A stretch of 37,515 nt of DNA from Ruthenibacterium avium (GCA_019118905.1 DWYA01000062.1:1-37515), one strand, 5' to 3'; positions 22,448-31,398 are shown, numbered from the stretch's first letter. Notes: a model not told the origin generated them from the letters alone. Made by a program: numbers and translations.

Positions 22448-22476
22448 TTGACTTTCGTTTGACAATGGAATACGAT
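22448..22476 (+). promoter_or_regulatory. Promoter of the permease gene
   Basis: TTGACT (22448-22453), 17 bases, TACGAT (22471-22476). Two more TTGACA hexamers lie nearby (22434 and 22460 area), and the region is AT-rich upstream. Confidence 0.65.
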
Positions 22477-22531
22477 ACAGGTAGAGAAGGCTGGCCTGAT
22501 GGCCCGAGCCGCAGAAAAGGAGACGAAATGT

Positions 22532-23890
22532 ATGGTAAATGTAATCATTGGTATTCTAATGATTCTCAGCTTTATCGGCATGATTTATTATTGTGTCCGA
22601 GGCCACAACTTGATGATTGGCTTTTTTTTCATGTCAACGCTGTGGGTGGTTCTTGTACTGATTGGCCATCAGTTCAACGGTGAGCTGGGAGAAGGAAGCT
22701 TTTTCGATGTGCTGAAAAAGGTTGTTGTCAACGTGTATCAGGAAGGCCCCGAGGGCTACGCAAAATCTATTTTGGTTAACGTGTTCTTCGGCGCGTTCTT
22801 TGGCCGGGTTCTTATGGATACCGGTATTGCCGCTACGCTCATTCGCAAAACGGTGGAGCTGGGCGGTGACCGTCCGGGCATTACCATGGTGCTGCTGTGC
22901 ATTGCCACTTCGCTGTGCTTTACGTCAATGACCGGCATCGGCCCTGTGATTTCTATTGCTGTTATCGTAATGCCTATTTTGCTGGCGCTGGGCATTCCGT
23001 CGGCCATTGCCTTGTTTGCCTTTATGGGGTCGATTATGGCCGGTATTTTGCTGAACATTACCAATTTCCGGCAATATCAGGGAATTGTCGGCGGCATGGA
23101 CGAGCGCTTTTTAAACGAATATGCTTATGGCGATTATTTTATGTTCGGCTTGCTGGCTATGGTCGTTGCGCTGGTCATCGTGCTGGCGGTTGCGCTCGTT
23201 TTGCTGAAGAAAGCCAAAGCGGGCCATGCTTGGGCAGCGATGTCGGGACGTGCGCAGCAAGCGCCGGATGCCCCGTGGTATTCGTGGATTTCCGTCATTT
23301 TGCCGGTCATCCTGGTGGTTGCCGTCCAGTGCCCCATTATTTTGGCATTTTGCCTGTCCGGGCTGTATGCGCTGCTCACCTGCGGCAAGCTGAAAGGCGG
23401 CTTTGCGAATGTGTGCACGATGCTGGCGCGTCAGTTCGCCGACGGTGCCGTTGACGTTGCTCCGATGGTGGGCTTTTTGCTGACGCTGGCCATGTTCAAT
23501 AACGCAGCAGTATTTGCGGCACCGTATTTTAAAAGCGTCATCGGCGGTATTTTCCCGCAAAGCCCCCTGCTGCTCGCGCTGCTGTTCGCTGTTATTTTGC
23601 CGCTGGGCTTTTTCCGCGGCCCCACCAACTTGGTTGGATGCGGTACGGCCATTGCAGCGGTGGTGTTGTCGGTCAACACTTGGGCGGTGCCGTTTTTGTA
23701 CCCCATTTTTTCCGTCACCACCATCGTTCCCCAGCATTTGGACATCACACAGTCTTGGGTGGCGTGGGGCCTTGGCTACACCAAGGTGGGAACACGCGAT
23801 TATATGAAAATGTCCATTCCCACCGGTTGGGTCATCGGCGCGGTGCTGTGTCTGCTGGCCTTTGCACTGTATGGTGCTGTGCCTGCGTAA
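22532..23890 (+). CDS. Multi-pass membrane permease, substrate unknown
   Basis: 452 aa, very hydrophobic, with roughly 11-12 membrane segments in two halves that each carry a short conserved re-entrant-like stretch (SMTGIGPVISIAVIVMP in the first, RGPTNLVGCGTAIAAVVLS in the second). This architecture is that of the ion-transporter/GntP-like carriers for organic anions, but I cannot name the substrate. A long hydrophilic loop with YQGIVGGMDERFLNEYAYGD follows the first conserved stretch. ATG 22532 has AAGGAG 9 bases upstream; another ATG one base out of register (22528) gives a short frame. It is followed by a terminator and a Crp/Fnr-type regulator gene, which may control it. Confidence 0.85.
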   Translation: MVNVIIGILMILSFIGMIYYCVRGHNLMIGFFFMSTLWVVLVLIGHQFNGELGEGSFFDVLKKVVVNVYQEGPEGYAKSILVNVFFGAFFGRVLMDTGIAATLIRKTVELGGDRPGITMVLLCIATSLCFTSMTGIGPVISIAVIVMPILLALGIPSAIALFAFMGSIMAGILLNITNFRQYQGIVGGMDERFLNEYAYGDYFMFGLLAMVVALVIVLAVALVLLKKAKAGHAWAAMSGRAQQAPDAPWYSWISVILPVILVVAVQCPIILAFCLSGLYALLTCGKLKGGFANVCTMLARQFADGAVDVAPMVGFLLTLAMFNNAAVFAAPYFKSVIGGIFPQSPLLLALLFAVILPLGFFRGPTNLVGCGTAIAAVVLSVNTWAVPFLYPIFSVTTIVPQHLDITQSWVAWGLGYTKVGTRDYMKMSIPTGWVIGAVLCLLAFALYGAVPA

Positions 23891-23928
23891 CCCGCGTGAA
23901 CATTACAAAAAAAGGATGAAAGCGTTTT

Positions 23929-23967
23929 GCGCCTTGCTCGGTGATGGATCGGACAAGGCGCTTTTTT
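23929..23967 (+). terminator. Permease gene terminator
   Basis: Stem GCGCCTTG / CAAGGCGC with a 17-base loop, followed by TTTTTT; 38 bases past the stop. Confidence 0.85.
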
Positions 23968-24124
23968 CCGAAAAAAGGTTATCGTTTTATTGGACAATTA
24001 TGGCTCACTATGCTATCATAGAAAGAACGTCCTGCAACACCTGCCGAACATTCGGTGCTGCAAGGGCGTTGCTTTTGCCGCGATTTCCAAAGGGTCTGAT
24101 TGCAACCAAAAGGAGGGAATGACA

Positions 24125-24790
24125 ATGAACCCTTGCCCCATTGAGCTGTTTCCGTTTTGGAATCAGCTTACCGCGCAGGAAAAGCGCCTGCTGTGTGATA
24201 ATGTGCAAACTACCATTTATCGCCAAGGACAGATTGTCGCTTCCTCTATGACGGAATGCATGGGCCTTATTTTGCTGCGAAGCGGTGTGCTTCGTTTGGG
24301 GCTTTTGTCCGAAGATGGCCGTCAGGTGACCATTTCCCGTGTTTTGGCGGGGGAAATCTGTGTTTTTTCTGCCTCCTGCGTACTTTCTTCCATCACGTTT
24401 GATGTGGGAATTGACGCGGAAACCGACTGTGAGGCCTATGTTATTCCCGCCTCCATAACGGCAAAGCTGATTCACAGCAATGTTTATGTCGAAAATTTTG
24501 TGTATAAGAAGGCAGCGGAACGCTTTTCCGAGATTCTGAGCGCGGTGGAACGAATTTTGTTTAACACACTCGAGCAGCGTTTGGCGGCTTACTTGCTGGA
24601 GGAAAGCGCGCGTCAGCACACCGATAAGCTGAAAGTGACGCATGAGCAGCTGGCACAAAATATCGGAAGCGCGCGCGAGGCCGTAACGCGCACCGCACGT
24701 CAGCTGGCACAAAAGCAATGCGTGGAACTCAAGCGCGGAAGTGTGACAATTTTAGACCACGAAAAGCTGAAAGAAATCTGCTGCGGGTAA
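24125..24790 (+). CDS. Crp/Fnr-family transcription regulator
   Basis: 221 aa. The N-terminal cyclic-nucleotide-binding type beta barrel covers about residues 10-125, with the stretch GEICVFSASCVLSSITFD seen in many clostridial members; a dimerisation helix follows, then the winged helix (172-200) with recognition part NIGSAREAVTR. No FNR-type cysteine set (four cysteines near the N-terminus) is present, so oxygen sensing through an iron-sulfur cluster is unlikely; the ligand is unknown. ATG 24125 has AGGAGG 8 bases upstream; ATG 24119 is only two bases from it and less likely. A weak promoter (TTGGAC, 18, TATCAT) may lie at 23992-24021. It probably regulates the preceding permease. Confidence 0.93.
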   Translation: MNPCPIELFPFWNQLTAQEKRLLCDNVQTTIYRQGQIVASSMTECMGLILLRSGVLRLGLLSEDGRQVTISRVLAGEICVFSASCVLSSITFDVGIDAETDCEAYVIPASITAKLIHSNVYVENFVYKKAAERFSEILSAVERILFNTLEQRLAAYLLEESARQHTDKLKVTHEQLAQNIGSAREAVTRTARQLAQKQCVELKRGSVTILDHEKLKEICCG

Positions 24791-24902
24791 AAGAAAAAAT
24801 GTATTTCCCGCAAATGCAATTTTTGACACTTTTGTGAGAATCGCTTTTCCACACAAATAACAAGCAATTTTCATAAATAAGCTGTAATATACATAAAATT
24901 GA

Positions 24903-24951
24903 ATAAAAAATGAAATCTTATGCACTTTTTGAATAAGAATTCATTTTATTT
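24903..24951 (+). terminator. AT-rich hairpin after the Crp/Fnr gene
   Basis: Arms AAAATGAAATCTTAT (24907-24921) and ATAAGAATTCATTTT (24933-24947) form a 15-bp stem with one mismatch, flanked by A- and T-runs, so it can end transcription on either strand. Confidence 0.5.
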
Positions 24952-25130
24952 TGCAGAAAAGAACGGAAAAATAAAAAAGAGTTTTAAAATTTACAGGAAA
25001 AATTTTCGCTTCTTTTTCACGTTCTCATGCAATATGACGAAACAAGTCCGCCATAGAAACACACTTTTGTATGCTTTTCGCCGCAAAAATGACAAAAAAG
25101 TTACAAACACTTTAGTTCCGCAAAGTATCA

Positions 25131-25159
25131 TTGCAATTTATAGGCTGATTTAGTATAAT
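25131..25159 (+). promoter_or_regulatory. oppA promoter
   Basis: TTGCAA (25131-25136), 17 bases, TATAAT (25154-25159). Confidence 0.8.
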
Positions 25160-25240
25160 AAAGCCTAAATTCATCGAGACGTTTCTCCTGTGATCGGAAA
25201 AAGTTTCGTTGGAGGGAAAAATTTAGGAGGGAAAAGTTCT

Positions 25241-26983
25241 ATGAAGAAAGCACTTGCACTCGTGCTGGCGCTCACCATGACTTTGGGCATGGCTGCTTGC
25301 GGCACACCGGCTTCTTCCAGCACTGCTGCATCCACCTCTACCGCAGGCGGAGACAGCACCGCAGCTTCCAGCACAGCCACCACTGGTACCGCGACAAGCT
25401 CCATGACAAACGGCTTGTATCCGGGTACCGCAGACCCCGAGTCCGTCACCATCAATATCGGCTCAGAACCGCCCGATATGAACAGCGTAACCACCACGAA
25501 CGCTACTTCAATTTCCATCATGCGTGACGTTCTGGAGGGCCTGACCTCTTTGGATCAAGAGAATAAGCCCGTTCCCGGTGTTGCCGAGAGCTGGGACATC
25601 TCTGAGGACGGCTTGGTTTACACCTTCCACCTGCGTGACAACGCTGTGTGGAGCAACGGCGAGCCCGTCACTGCAAACGACTTCGTGTTTGCTTGGACTC
25701 AGCTGTTCACCGCAGAAACCGGTGCTGCTTATGCAACCACTTGGCAGACCTACATCAAAGGCGCTGAGCAGGCTCTGGCCGGCGATCCGAGCGGTTTGGG
25801 CGTAAAGGCAGTGGACGACTACACTTTGGAAGTCACCCTGAACAACCCCTGCGCATACTTCCTGAACCTGATGGCATTCCCCAGCTTCTACCCCATCAAT
25901 GAGGCTTTCTGGACCGAAGCTGGCGGCGTGGACGGCTATGGCCGCGACGCTGACAAGATGCTGTACAACGGCCCGTATGTCATGAGCGATTGGCAGCACG
26001 AGTCTCAGGTTACCATCACAAAGAACGATCAGTACTGGGATAAAGAGAACAAAGCTTTCATTCCCACTGTTTACATGAAGATGATCAACGACAGCGGCGC
26101 TGCTTTGAACGCATTCCAGGGCGGCGAGCTGGATATGGTTGGCTTGAGCGGCGATCAAGTGCAGCTGCTGGTTGCAGAGGGCGTTGCTCCCGGCCAGTAT
26201 GAGGACGGCACTCCCTGCTACCTCGAGTACAACACCAACGGCGGCACACCCAGCAGCGAAGCTGTGGGTAAGGGCCTTGCCAATGCAAAAGTGCGTAAGG
26301 CTTTGACTTATGCAATCGACGCACAGAGCTACATCGACAACGTTGCAAAGAGCAGCTACCTGCCCGCTGACGGCATGGTGCCCGGCGCAATCGAGAGCGG
26401 TTCTTACAGCTCTGCTCGCGGCAGCCTGATCGACCGCGAGATGTCTGCTGAGGACATCAAGGCAATGTTTGACGAGGGCCTGAAAGAGGCTGGCATCACT
26501 GCCGCTGACTTCACCCCGGTGATCACCACCGATGAAGGCGACAGCGCTTACAAGATGGTTGCTTTCATTCAGAACCAGTGGAAAGAGAAGCTCGGCATCG
26601 AGGCAACTGTTCAGCAGCTCACCTTCAAGAGCCGTCTGGATGCACAGACCAAGCAGAACTATGACGTCTGCGTTGCTCTGTGGGGCCCCGACTATGACGA
26701 CGCTTTGACTTATCTCGATATGTTCCTGACTGGCGTTGGCAACAACCACACCGGCTGGAGCAACGAGGAGTACGACAAGCTCATTAAGGATTCTTACAGC
26801 CAGACCGATGCAGCTGCTCGTCAGGATATGCTGATTCAGGCTGAGACCATTCTGATGGAGGAGATGCCCATTGGTCCCATCTACTTCCGTGTGCGTGACT
26901 ATGTCATGGCTGATAAGCTCACGGGTGTTGTGCGCACCGCCTTCCAGGATGGTGTGATGCACTACGCACAGATCGTGCAATAA
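25241..26983 (+). CDS. oppA: Oligopeptide ABC transporter, substrate-binding lipoprotein
   Basis: 580 aa SBP family 5 protein. The signal peptide is MKKALALVLALTMTLGMAAC, with Cys20 as the lipidated residue (lipobox MAAC, with Met instead of Leu at -3). A Ser/Thr/Ala-rich linker (about 21-75) leads to the mature domain, which shows the family pattern VAESWDISEDGLVYTFHLRDN and a C-terminal MEEMPIGPIYFR. It captures peptides outside the cell for OppBCDF. ATG 25241 has AGGAGGG upstream; a reading frame 17 codons longer has no such site. Codons such as CTG, AAC, GAC and ATC are preferred more than in neighbouring genes, as in highly expressed proteins. Several hairpins separate it from oppB. Confidence 0.95.
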   Translation: MKKALALVLALTMTLGMAACGTPASSSTAASTSTAGGDSTAASSTATTGTATSSMTNGLYPGTADPESVTINIGSEPPDMNSVTTTNATSISIMRDVLEGLTSLDQENKPVPGVAESWDISEDGLVYTFHLRDNAVWSNGEPVTANDFVFAWTQLFTAETGAAYATTWQTYIKGAEQALAGDPSGLGVKAVDDYTLEVTLNNPCAYFLNLMAFPSFYPINEAFWTEAGGVDGYGRDADKMLYNGPYVMSDWQHESQVTITKNDQYWDKENKAFIPTVYMKMINDSGAALNAFQGGELDMVGLSGDQVQLLVAEGVAPGQYEDGTPCYLEYNTNGGTPSSEAVGKGLANAKVRKALTYAIDAQSYIDNVAKSSYLPADGMVPGAIESGSYSSARGSLIDREMSAEDIKAMFDEGLKEAGITAADFTPVITTDEGDSAYKMVAFIQNQWKEKLGIEATVQQLTFKSRLDAQTKQNYDVCVALWGPDYDDALTYLDMFLTGVGNNHTGWSNEEYDKLIKDSYSQTDAAARQDMLIQAETILMEEMPIGPIYFRVRDYVMADKLTGVVRTAFQDGVMHYAQIVQ

Positions 26984-27014
26984 TTTTGCATTTCGCTTCG
27001 TTTGAGGCAACATC

Positions 27015-27060
27015 AGAAAACGGCTGCCCGGCAGCGGACAGCCGTTTTCTTTGATTTTTT
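27015..27060 (+). terminator. Terminator/attenuator between oppA and oppB
   Basis: Perfect 12-bp stem AGAAAACGGCTG / CAGCCGTTTTCT followed by TTGATTTTTT, 32 bases after the oppA stop. Confidence 0.85.
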
Positions 27061-27094
27061 CCATAGGCAGTTTACAGCGGGCCGTGCCTGCTGT

Positions 27095-27143
27095 CTGCTT
27101 ATCAAAGGCTCAAAGCCCTTTGTTTTGAACCTTTGATAAGCAG
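27095..27143 (+). repeat. Long hairpin between oppA and oppB
   Basis: 14-bp perfect arms CTGCTTATCAAAGG (27095-27108) and its complement (27130-27143); the loop can pair further. A short AAAAAGC / GCTTTTT palindrome (27154-27167) follows. This spacer has no gene. Confidence 0.65.
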
Positions 27144-27278
27144 TTTTGCTGTGAAAAAGCGCTTTTTTATTCTGCGAAAAAAATGAGGATATTTTCGCGT
27201 AAAAGCGCAAGAGGCAAAGCGCTCTGCAAAGGGCACTCTTGTCAGGATTTCTAACACAAGATAAGGAGTTGGTTTAAA

Positions 27279-28226
27279 GTGGCCAAATATATCCTCAAAA
27301 GGCTTGTTTATTCCTTTTTAACAATCTTTTTGATCGTGGCACTGACATTCTTTATGATGCATGCACTTCCCGGTGACCCGTTCAGCACCGGTAAGGCCAT
27401 TGACCCGCAGATTATGGCGGCAATGAAGGAAAAGTATGATCTTGATAAGCCTGTGCCCCAACAGTTTGTCAAGTATTGCTTGAATGTGCTCCAGGGAGAC
27501 CTCGGCACAAGCTTGCAGTATAAGCGTCCGGTTGTAGAGATTATCGGAGAAAGCTTTCCGTATTCCTTTGAGCTTGGCGTTCGCGCGCTGATTTTTGCCA
27601 CGGTGGCAGGTTTGCTGCTGGGCATTTTGGCGGCGGTGAAGCGCGGTACGATTTGGGACAGCGGCAGTATGCTTGTTGCAATGCTCGGCGTTTCCATGCC
27701 GTCGTTTATTATCGGCGCTCTGCTGCAATTCTTCCTTGGTTTGCAGCTGCAAAAAGCGCTTGGATTCTCGGTATTCCCCATTACCGGATGGAACACCGAA
27801 ATGTCTAAAATTCTGCCTGCGTTTGCGCTCGGCTTCGGTACGCTGGCCATTGTGTCGCGCTTGATGCGTACCAGTATGCTCGATGTGCTCAACCAGGACT
27901 ATATCAAAACTGCAAAGGCAAAAGGTTTGTCGAATAAGAAAATTATTTGGCGCCATGCCGTGCGCAATGCCATTATGCCGATTGTCACCGTGATGGGTCC
28001 GCAGGCTGCTGCGATTCTGACGGGTGCTCTTGTTGTGGAAAAGCTGTTTTCCATCCCCGGCATGGGCAAATTCTTTGTTACCAGCATCAACAATAACGAC
28101 TTTACCATGATTGCCGGCACCACCATTTTCTATGGCGTATTCTTGGTGGCCGCCAACTTGATTGTCGATATTCTGTATTGCTTCATTGACCCGCGCGTCA
28201 AACTGGCAGACGGAAAGGAGGGCTAA
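27279..28226 (+). CDS. oppB: Oligopeptide ABC transporter permease OppB
   Basis: 315 aa, six membrane segments, with the permease EAA loop KTAKAKGLSNKKIIWRHAVRNA about two-thirds along. It forms the channel with OppC. The start is GTG 27279-27281 (VAKYILKRLVYSFLT), with AAGGAG 10 bases upstream; the weak codon and spacing suggest lower expression than oppA. It lies 4 bases before oppC. Confidence 0.95.
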   Translation: MAKYILKRLVYSFLTIFLIVALTFFMMHALPGDPFSTGKAIDPQIMAAMKEKYDLDKPVPQQFVKYCLNVLQGDLGTSLQYKRPVVEIIGESFPYSFELGVRALIFATVAGLLLGILAAVKRGTIWDSGSMLVAMLGVSMPSFIIGALLQFFLGLQLQKALGFSVFPITGWNTEMSKILPAFALGFGTLAIVSRLMRTSMLDVLNQDYIKTAKAKGLSNKKIIWRHAVRNAIMPIVTVMGPQAAAILTGALVVEKLFSIPGMGKFFVTSINNNDFTMIAGTTIFYGVFLVAANLIVDILYCFIDPRVKLADGKEG

Positions 28227-28230
28227 GCCG

Positions 28231-29241
28231 ATGAACAAAAAAAATAAAGAGCTTCAAGAGCAGCTGGCGCAAAAAGAGCGCGAGCGCGAGGCAGCGGCTG
28301 CGCCCTACGATCCTACGGAGGAGGACTTTGAGGTCATCGGCGCCGATGTGCAAAACCGTGAGGCCATTGCCCGTCCCTCCGTCAGCTTCTGGCAGGATGC
28401 TATGCGCCGCCTGTTTTCCAATAAAGTGGCGGTATTTTGCCTGATTATCATTGGCCTTATCGTTGTGATGGCCATTGTTCAGCCCATGGTCAGCCCGTTC
28501 ACAGAAGAAGAGCAGCACGTTACCCACAGCAACGTGCCGATGTTCTCGGAGTGCCCGGATACCGGCCATATGCATGTGTTCGGCACCGATGCGCTGGGCC
28601 GTGACCTGTTTACCCGTGCTTGGATGGGTGCTCGTGTGTCCTTGACGATGGCTCTGACAGCAGTTATCGCAAACTGCATCATCGGCCTCATCTATGGCGG
28701 CATTTCCGGCTATTTCGGCGGTGCCCTCGATAACGTCATGATGCGTATTATCGAAATTATCAACGGCGTTCCCTATCTGATTGTTTTGATTCTGTTCATG
28801 CTGGTGCTTGGCCCCGGCGTCAAGAGCATGGTGATTGCGTATATCATCGCGGGCTGGACGGGCATTGCACGTTTGACACGCGGCCAGATTGTCTCTTTGA
28901 AAGAGCAGGAGTTCGTTGTGGCAGCGCGTGCCATGGGCGCTTCTCCGGGACGCATCATTATCAAACACCTCATTCCGAACCTGCTCAGCGTGGTTATCGT
29001 TCAGGTCACCATGGCTATCCCGGGCATGATCTTCAACGAGTCGTTCCTTTCCTTCATCGGTTTGGGCGTACCCATCCCGACTTCTTCCTGGGGTCAAATG
29101 GCAAACGACGGCTTCACCGCGTTCCGCCTGTATCCGTATCAAATGCTCATCCCTGCTGTGCTTATCAGCTTGACGATGCTCAGCTTCAACCTGCTGGGTG
29201 ACGCCTTGCGCGACAGCGTGGACCCGAAACTCAGGAGGTAA
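28231..29241 (+). CDS. oppC: Oligopeptide ABC transporter permease OppC
   Basis: 336 aa. A charged N-terminal extension (about residues 1-65, Lys/Glu/Arg-rich) precedes the first membrane segment, as in OppC proteins; the EAA loop is AARAMGASPGRIIIKHLIPN. ATG 28231 has AAAGGAGG 9 bases upstream; the frame is open for 23 codons more but these overlap oppB and lack a site. It is followed by oppD after 6 bases. Confidence 0.95.
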   Translation: MNKKNKELQEQLAQKEREREAAAAPYDPTEEDFEVIGADVQNREAIARPSVSFWQDAMRRLFSNKVAVFCLIIIGLIVVMAIVQPMVSPFTEEEQHVTHSNVPMFSECPDTGHMHVFGTDALGRDLFTRAWMGARVSLTMALTAVIANCIIGLIYGGISGYFGGALDNVMMRIIEIINGVPYLIVLILFMLVLGPGVKSMVIAYIIAGWTGIARLTRGQIVSLKEQEFVVAARAMGASPGRIIIKHLIPNLLSVVIVQVTMAIPGMIFNESFLSFIGLGVPIPTSSWGQMANDGFTAFRLYPYQMLIPAVLISLTMLSFNLLGDALRDSVDPKLRR

Positions 29242-29247
29242 GGAAAA

Positions 29248-30234
29248 ATGGCAGATATTTTAAAGGTGGAAGACCTGCACGTTTCCTTTGACACTTATGC
29301 AGGTGAGGTTCACTCGGTACGCGGCGTTTCTTTTACCGTCGGCGAGGGCGAAGTGCTTGCTATCGTGGGCGAGTCTGGCTGCGGTAAGTCGGTTACGGCG
29401 CAAACCATTATGAAATTAAATCCCATGCCGCCGGCTCGCATTAAAAAGGGCAGCATCAATCTGTGCGGCGAGGATATTGTTGCTGCGGATGAAAAGAAAA
29501 TGCAGAACATCCGCGGCCGTTTGGTCAGCATGATTTTCCAAGACCCGATGACCTGCCTGAACCCCACGATGAAAGTGGGCAAGCAGCTCACCGAGGCCAT
29601 TTGCCAGCACCGCAAGCTTTCCCGCGAGGAAGCTAAAAAAGAGGCTGTCCGCCTTTTGGAAATGGTGCAGATTCCGAACGCCGCAGAGCGTGCCGAGCAG
29701 TATCCGCACGAGTTTTCCGGCGGTATGCGTCAGCGTGCCATGATTGCAATGGCGATGTCCTGTGAGCCGAAGCTGCTGGTCGCGGACGAGCCCACCACGG
29801 CGCTTGACGTAACCATTCAAGCCCAGATCATGAAGCTGATGGCAGAAGTGCGCGAAAAGACCGGTACAGCAATCATTTTGATTACGCACGACCTCGGCGT
29901 TGTGGCAAACCTTGCCGACCGCGTGGCCGTTATGTACGCCGGTAAAGTGGTGGAAACCGGCGCAGTGGAAGACATCTTCTACCGTGCAAAGCATCCGTAT
30001 ACACAGGCTTTGCTGAAAAGCTTGCCCACTGTGGACACTTCCCGTGAGGAAAAGCTGGTGTCGATCGCCGGTACCCCGCCCGATTTGTTCTCGCCGCCCG
30101 TTGGCTGTGAGTTTGCCAGCCGCTGCGAATACTGCATGAAAGTGTGCAAGGCGCACGTTCCGCCGAAATATACCTTCAGCGAACAGCACAGCGCGTCTTG
30201 CTGGCGCTTGCACCCGGATTTTAAGGCAAAATAA
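29248..30234 (+). CDS. oppD: Oligopeptide ABC transporter ATPase OppD
   Basis: 328 aa. Walker A GESGCGKS (41-48), Q-loop FQDP, signature FSGGMRQR, Walker B LLVADEP and H-loop THD are present. The C-terminal part has four cysteines (GCEFASRCEYCMKVC, then SCWR) as in OppD proteins shown to bind an iron-sulfur cluster; a cluster here is inference. AGGAGG precedes the ATG. Partner of OppF. Confidence 0.96.
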   Translation: MADILKVEDLHVSFDTYAGEVHSVRGVSFTVGEGEVLAIVGESGCGKSVTAQTIMKLNPMPPARIKKGSINLCGEDIVAADEKKMQNIRGRLVSMIFQDPMTCLNPTMKVGKQLTEAICQHRKLSREEAKKEAVRLLEMVQIPNAAERAEQYPHEFSGGMRQRAMIAMAMSCEPKLLVADEPTTALDVTIQAQIMKLMAEVREKTGTAIILITHDLGVVANLADRVAVMYAGKVVETGAVEDIFYRAKHPYTQALLKSLPTVDTSREEKLVSIAGTPPDLFSPPVGCEFASRCEYCMKVCKAHVPPKYTFSEQHSASCWRLHPDFKAK

Positions 30235-30248
30235 AGGAGGGCTGTCAA

Positions 30249-31226
30249 ATGGCAACAGAGAACCAAAAGGAAACGCTCGTTTCCCTCGAAGGCATTTGCA
30301 AATATTTTAATGTCGGCCCCGGAAAAACCTTAAAAGCCGTGGACGGCATCACCATGAATATCTACAAGGGCGAAACCCTCGGCGTTGTGGGTGAGTCCGG
30401 TTGTGGCAAATCGACCCTTGGCCGTGTCGTGATGGGTATTTATCACCCCACAAAGGGAAAATTGGAGTATGAGGGCAAAGCAGTCAACTTGAAGCACTCG
30501 AAAGCTCGTTTTGACTACTCTAAAAAAGCGCAAATTGTGTTCCAAGACCCGTACGCTTCGCTCAACCCCCGTATGACAGTTGGCGATATCATTGCCGAGG
30601 GTATGGAAATTCACAAAATGTACGACAAGGAGAAGCGCAAACAGCGTGTGTATGAGCTGCTGGAAACGGTCGGCCTCAACAAAGAGCACGCAAACCGCTT
30701 CCCGCACGAGTTTTCGGGCGGTCAGCGTCAGCGTATCGGTATTGCGCGCGCCTTGGCAATTGAGCCGGATTTCATTGTCTGTGACGAGCCGATTTCCGCG
30801 CTGGACGTGTCGATTCAAAGCCAGGTGATCAACCTGCTGAAAGAGCTTCAGGAAAAGCTTGGCCTCACTTATATGTTCATCGCTCACGACTTGAATATCG
30901 TGAAATATATTTCTGACCGCATTGCCGTTATGTATTTGGGCAATCTGGTGGAAATGGCCGATTCTGATGAGCTGTATGCGCATACGCTGCATCCGTACAG
31001 CCAGGCGCTGCTCGACAGCGTGCCCATTCCCGACCCGGATCAGGAAGCTCAGAAAGACTTCCGCGCTCTGTCGGGCGATGTGCCCAGCCCCATCAACCCG
31101 AAGCCGGGCTGTAAATTTGCCGGCCGCTGCCCGAAGGCATGTGATAAATGCCGTCAGGAAACGCCGGAGCTGCGCGAAGTGCGTCCGCATCACTTTGTGG
31201 CCTGCCACCTGGTGGAAGCCGAATAA
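30249..31226 (+). CDS. oppF: Oligopeptide ABC transporter ATPase OppF
   Basis: 325 aa. Walker A GESGCGKST, signature FSGGQRQR, Walker B FIVCDEP and the C-terminal cysteine-containing domain (GCKFAGRCPKACDKC, then ACH) identify the second ATPase of the pair. AAAGGAGG precedes the ATG, 14 bases after oppD. It ends the opp operon and is followed by a hairpin and repeat copy 2. Confidence 0.96.
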   Translation: MATENQKETLVSLEGICKYFNVGPGKTLKAVDGITMNIYKGETLGVVGESGCGKSTLGRVVMGIYHPTKGKLEYEGKAVNLKHSKARFDYSKKAQIVFQDPYASLNPRMTVGDIIAEGMEIHKMYDKEKRKQRVYELLETVGLNKEHANRFPHEFSGGQRQRIGIARALAIEPDFIVCDEPISALDVSIQSQVINLLKELQEKLGLTYMFIAHDLNIVKYISDRIAVMYLGNLVEMADSDELYAHTLHPYSQALLDSVPIPDPDQEAQKDFRALSGDVPSPINPKPGCKFAGRCPKACDKCRQETPELREVRPHHFVACHLVEAE

Positions 31227-31237
31227 AAAGCATTGAA

Positions 31238-31266
31238 AAGCCCGTCTGCTGTGTGCAGGCGGGCTT
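31238..31266. terminator. Hairpin after oppF
   Basis: Arms AAGCCCGTCTGC and its near-exact complement around a TGTGT loop. The plus side ends in CCGTTTG, a weak T-run; on the minus strand TTTTCAATGCTTTTT follows, so it can act in both directions. Confidence 0.7.
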
Positions 31267-31398
31267 CCGTTTGTCAAAAAAGCTTCGCTTTTTCACAAAC
31301 GGAAACCTTATCTAAAACGGAAAAGAAGGCTGTCCCCCTTTTTTAAGCCTTTTTTCCCATTGCAGCCTAGGTTCTTTTTGAATCAGGCGGATTTTTTT
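31267..31398 (+). repeat. Dispersed intergenic repeat, copy 2
   Basis: Similar over about 130 bases to 21901-22030: the first hairpin has CCGTTTGT / ACAAACGG arms, with an AAAAAGC / GCTTTTT core; the second hairpin and the block TTGCAGCCTAGGTTCTTT are kept. Both copies lie directly after a hairpin and inside a convergent gap. Confidence 0.8.

Larger units (their letters stand above)
24791..25240. other. AT-rich intergenic region before oppA
   Basis: 450 bases with no gene: an AT-rich hairpin likely to end the crp-type gene (24907-24947), then more than 150 bases of A/T-rich sequence, the oppA promoter (25131-25159) and an 80-base leader. A TTTTCCACA 9-mer is at 24846-24854. A rightward reading frame of 77 codons here (from 24920) has no ribosome binding site and is not called. 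Confidence 0.75.

Noticed and set aside
24870..24884. A CodY-box-like sequence before oppA
   Set aside because: AATTTTCATAAATAA has four mismatches to AATTTTCWGAAAATT, which in AT-rich DNA is expected by chance.
24920..25153. A 77-codon open frame in the gap before oppA
   Set aside because: It covers an AT-rich hairpin and the oppA promoter and lacks a ribosome binding site.
25508..27064. A 518-codon open frame opposite oppA
   Set aside because: Antisense to oppA, which has a signal peptide, lipobox and family motifs.
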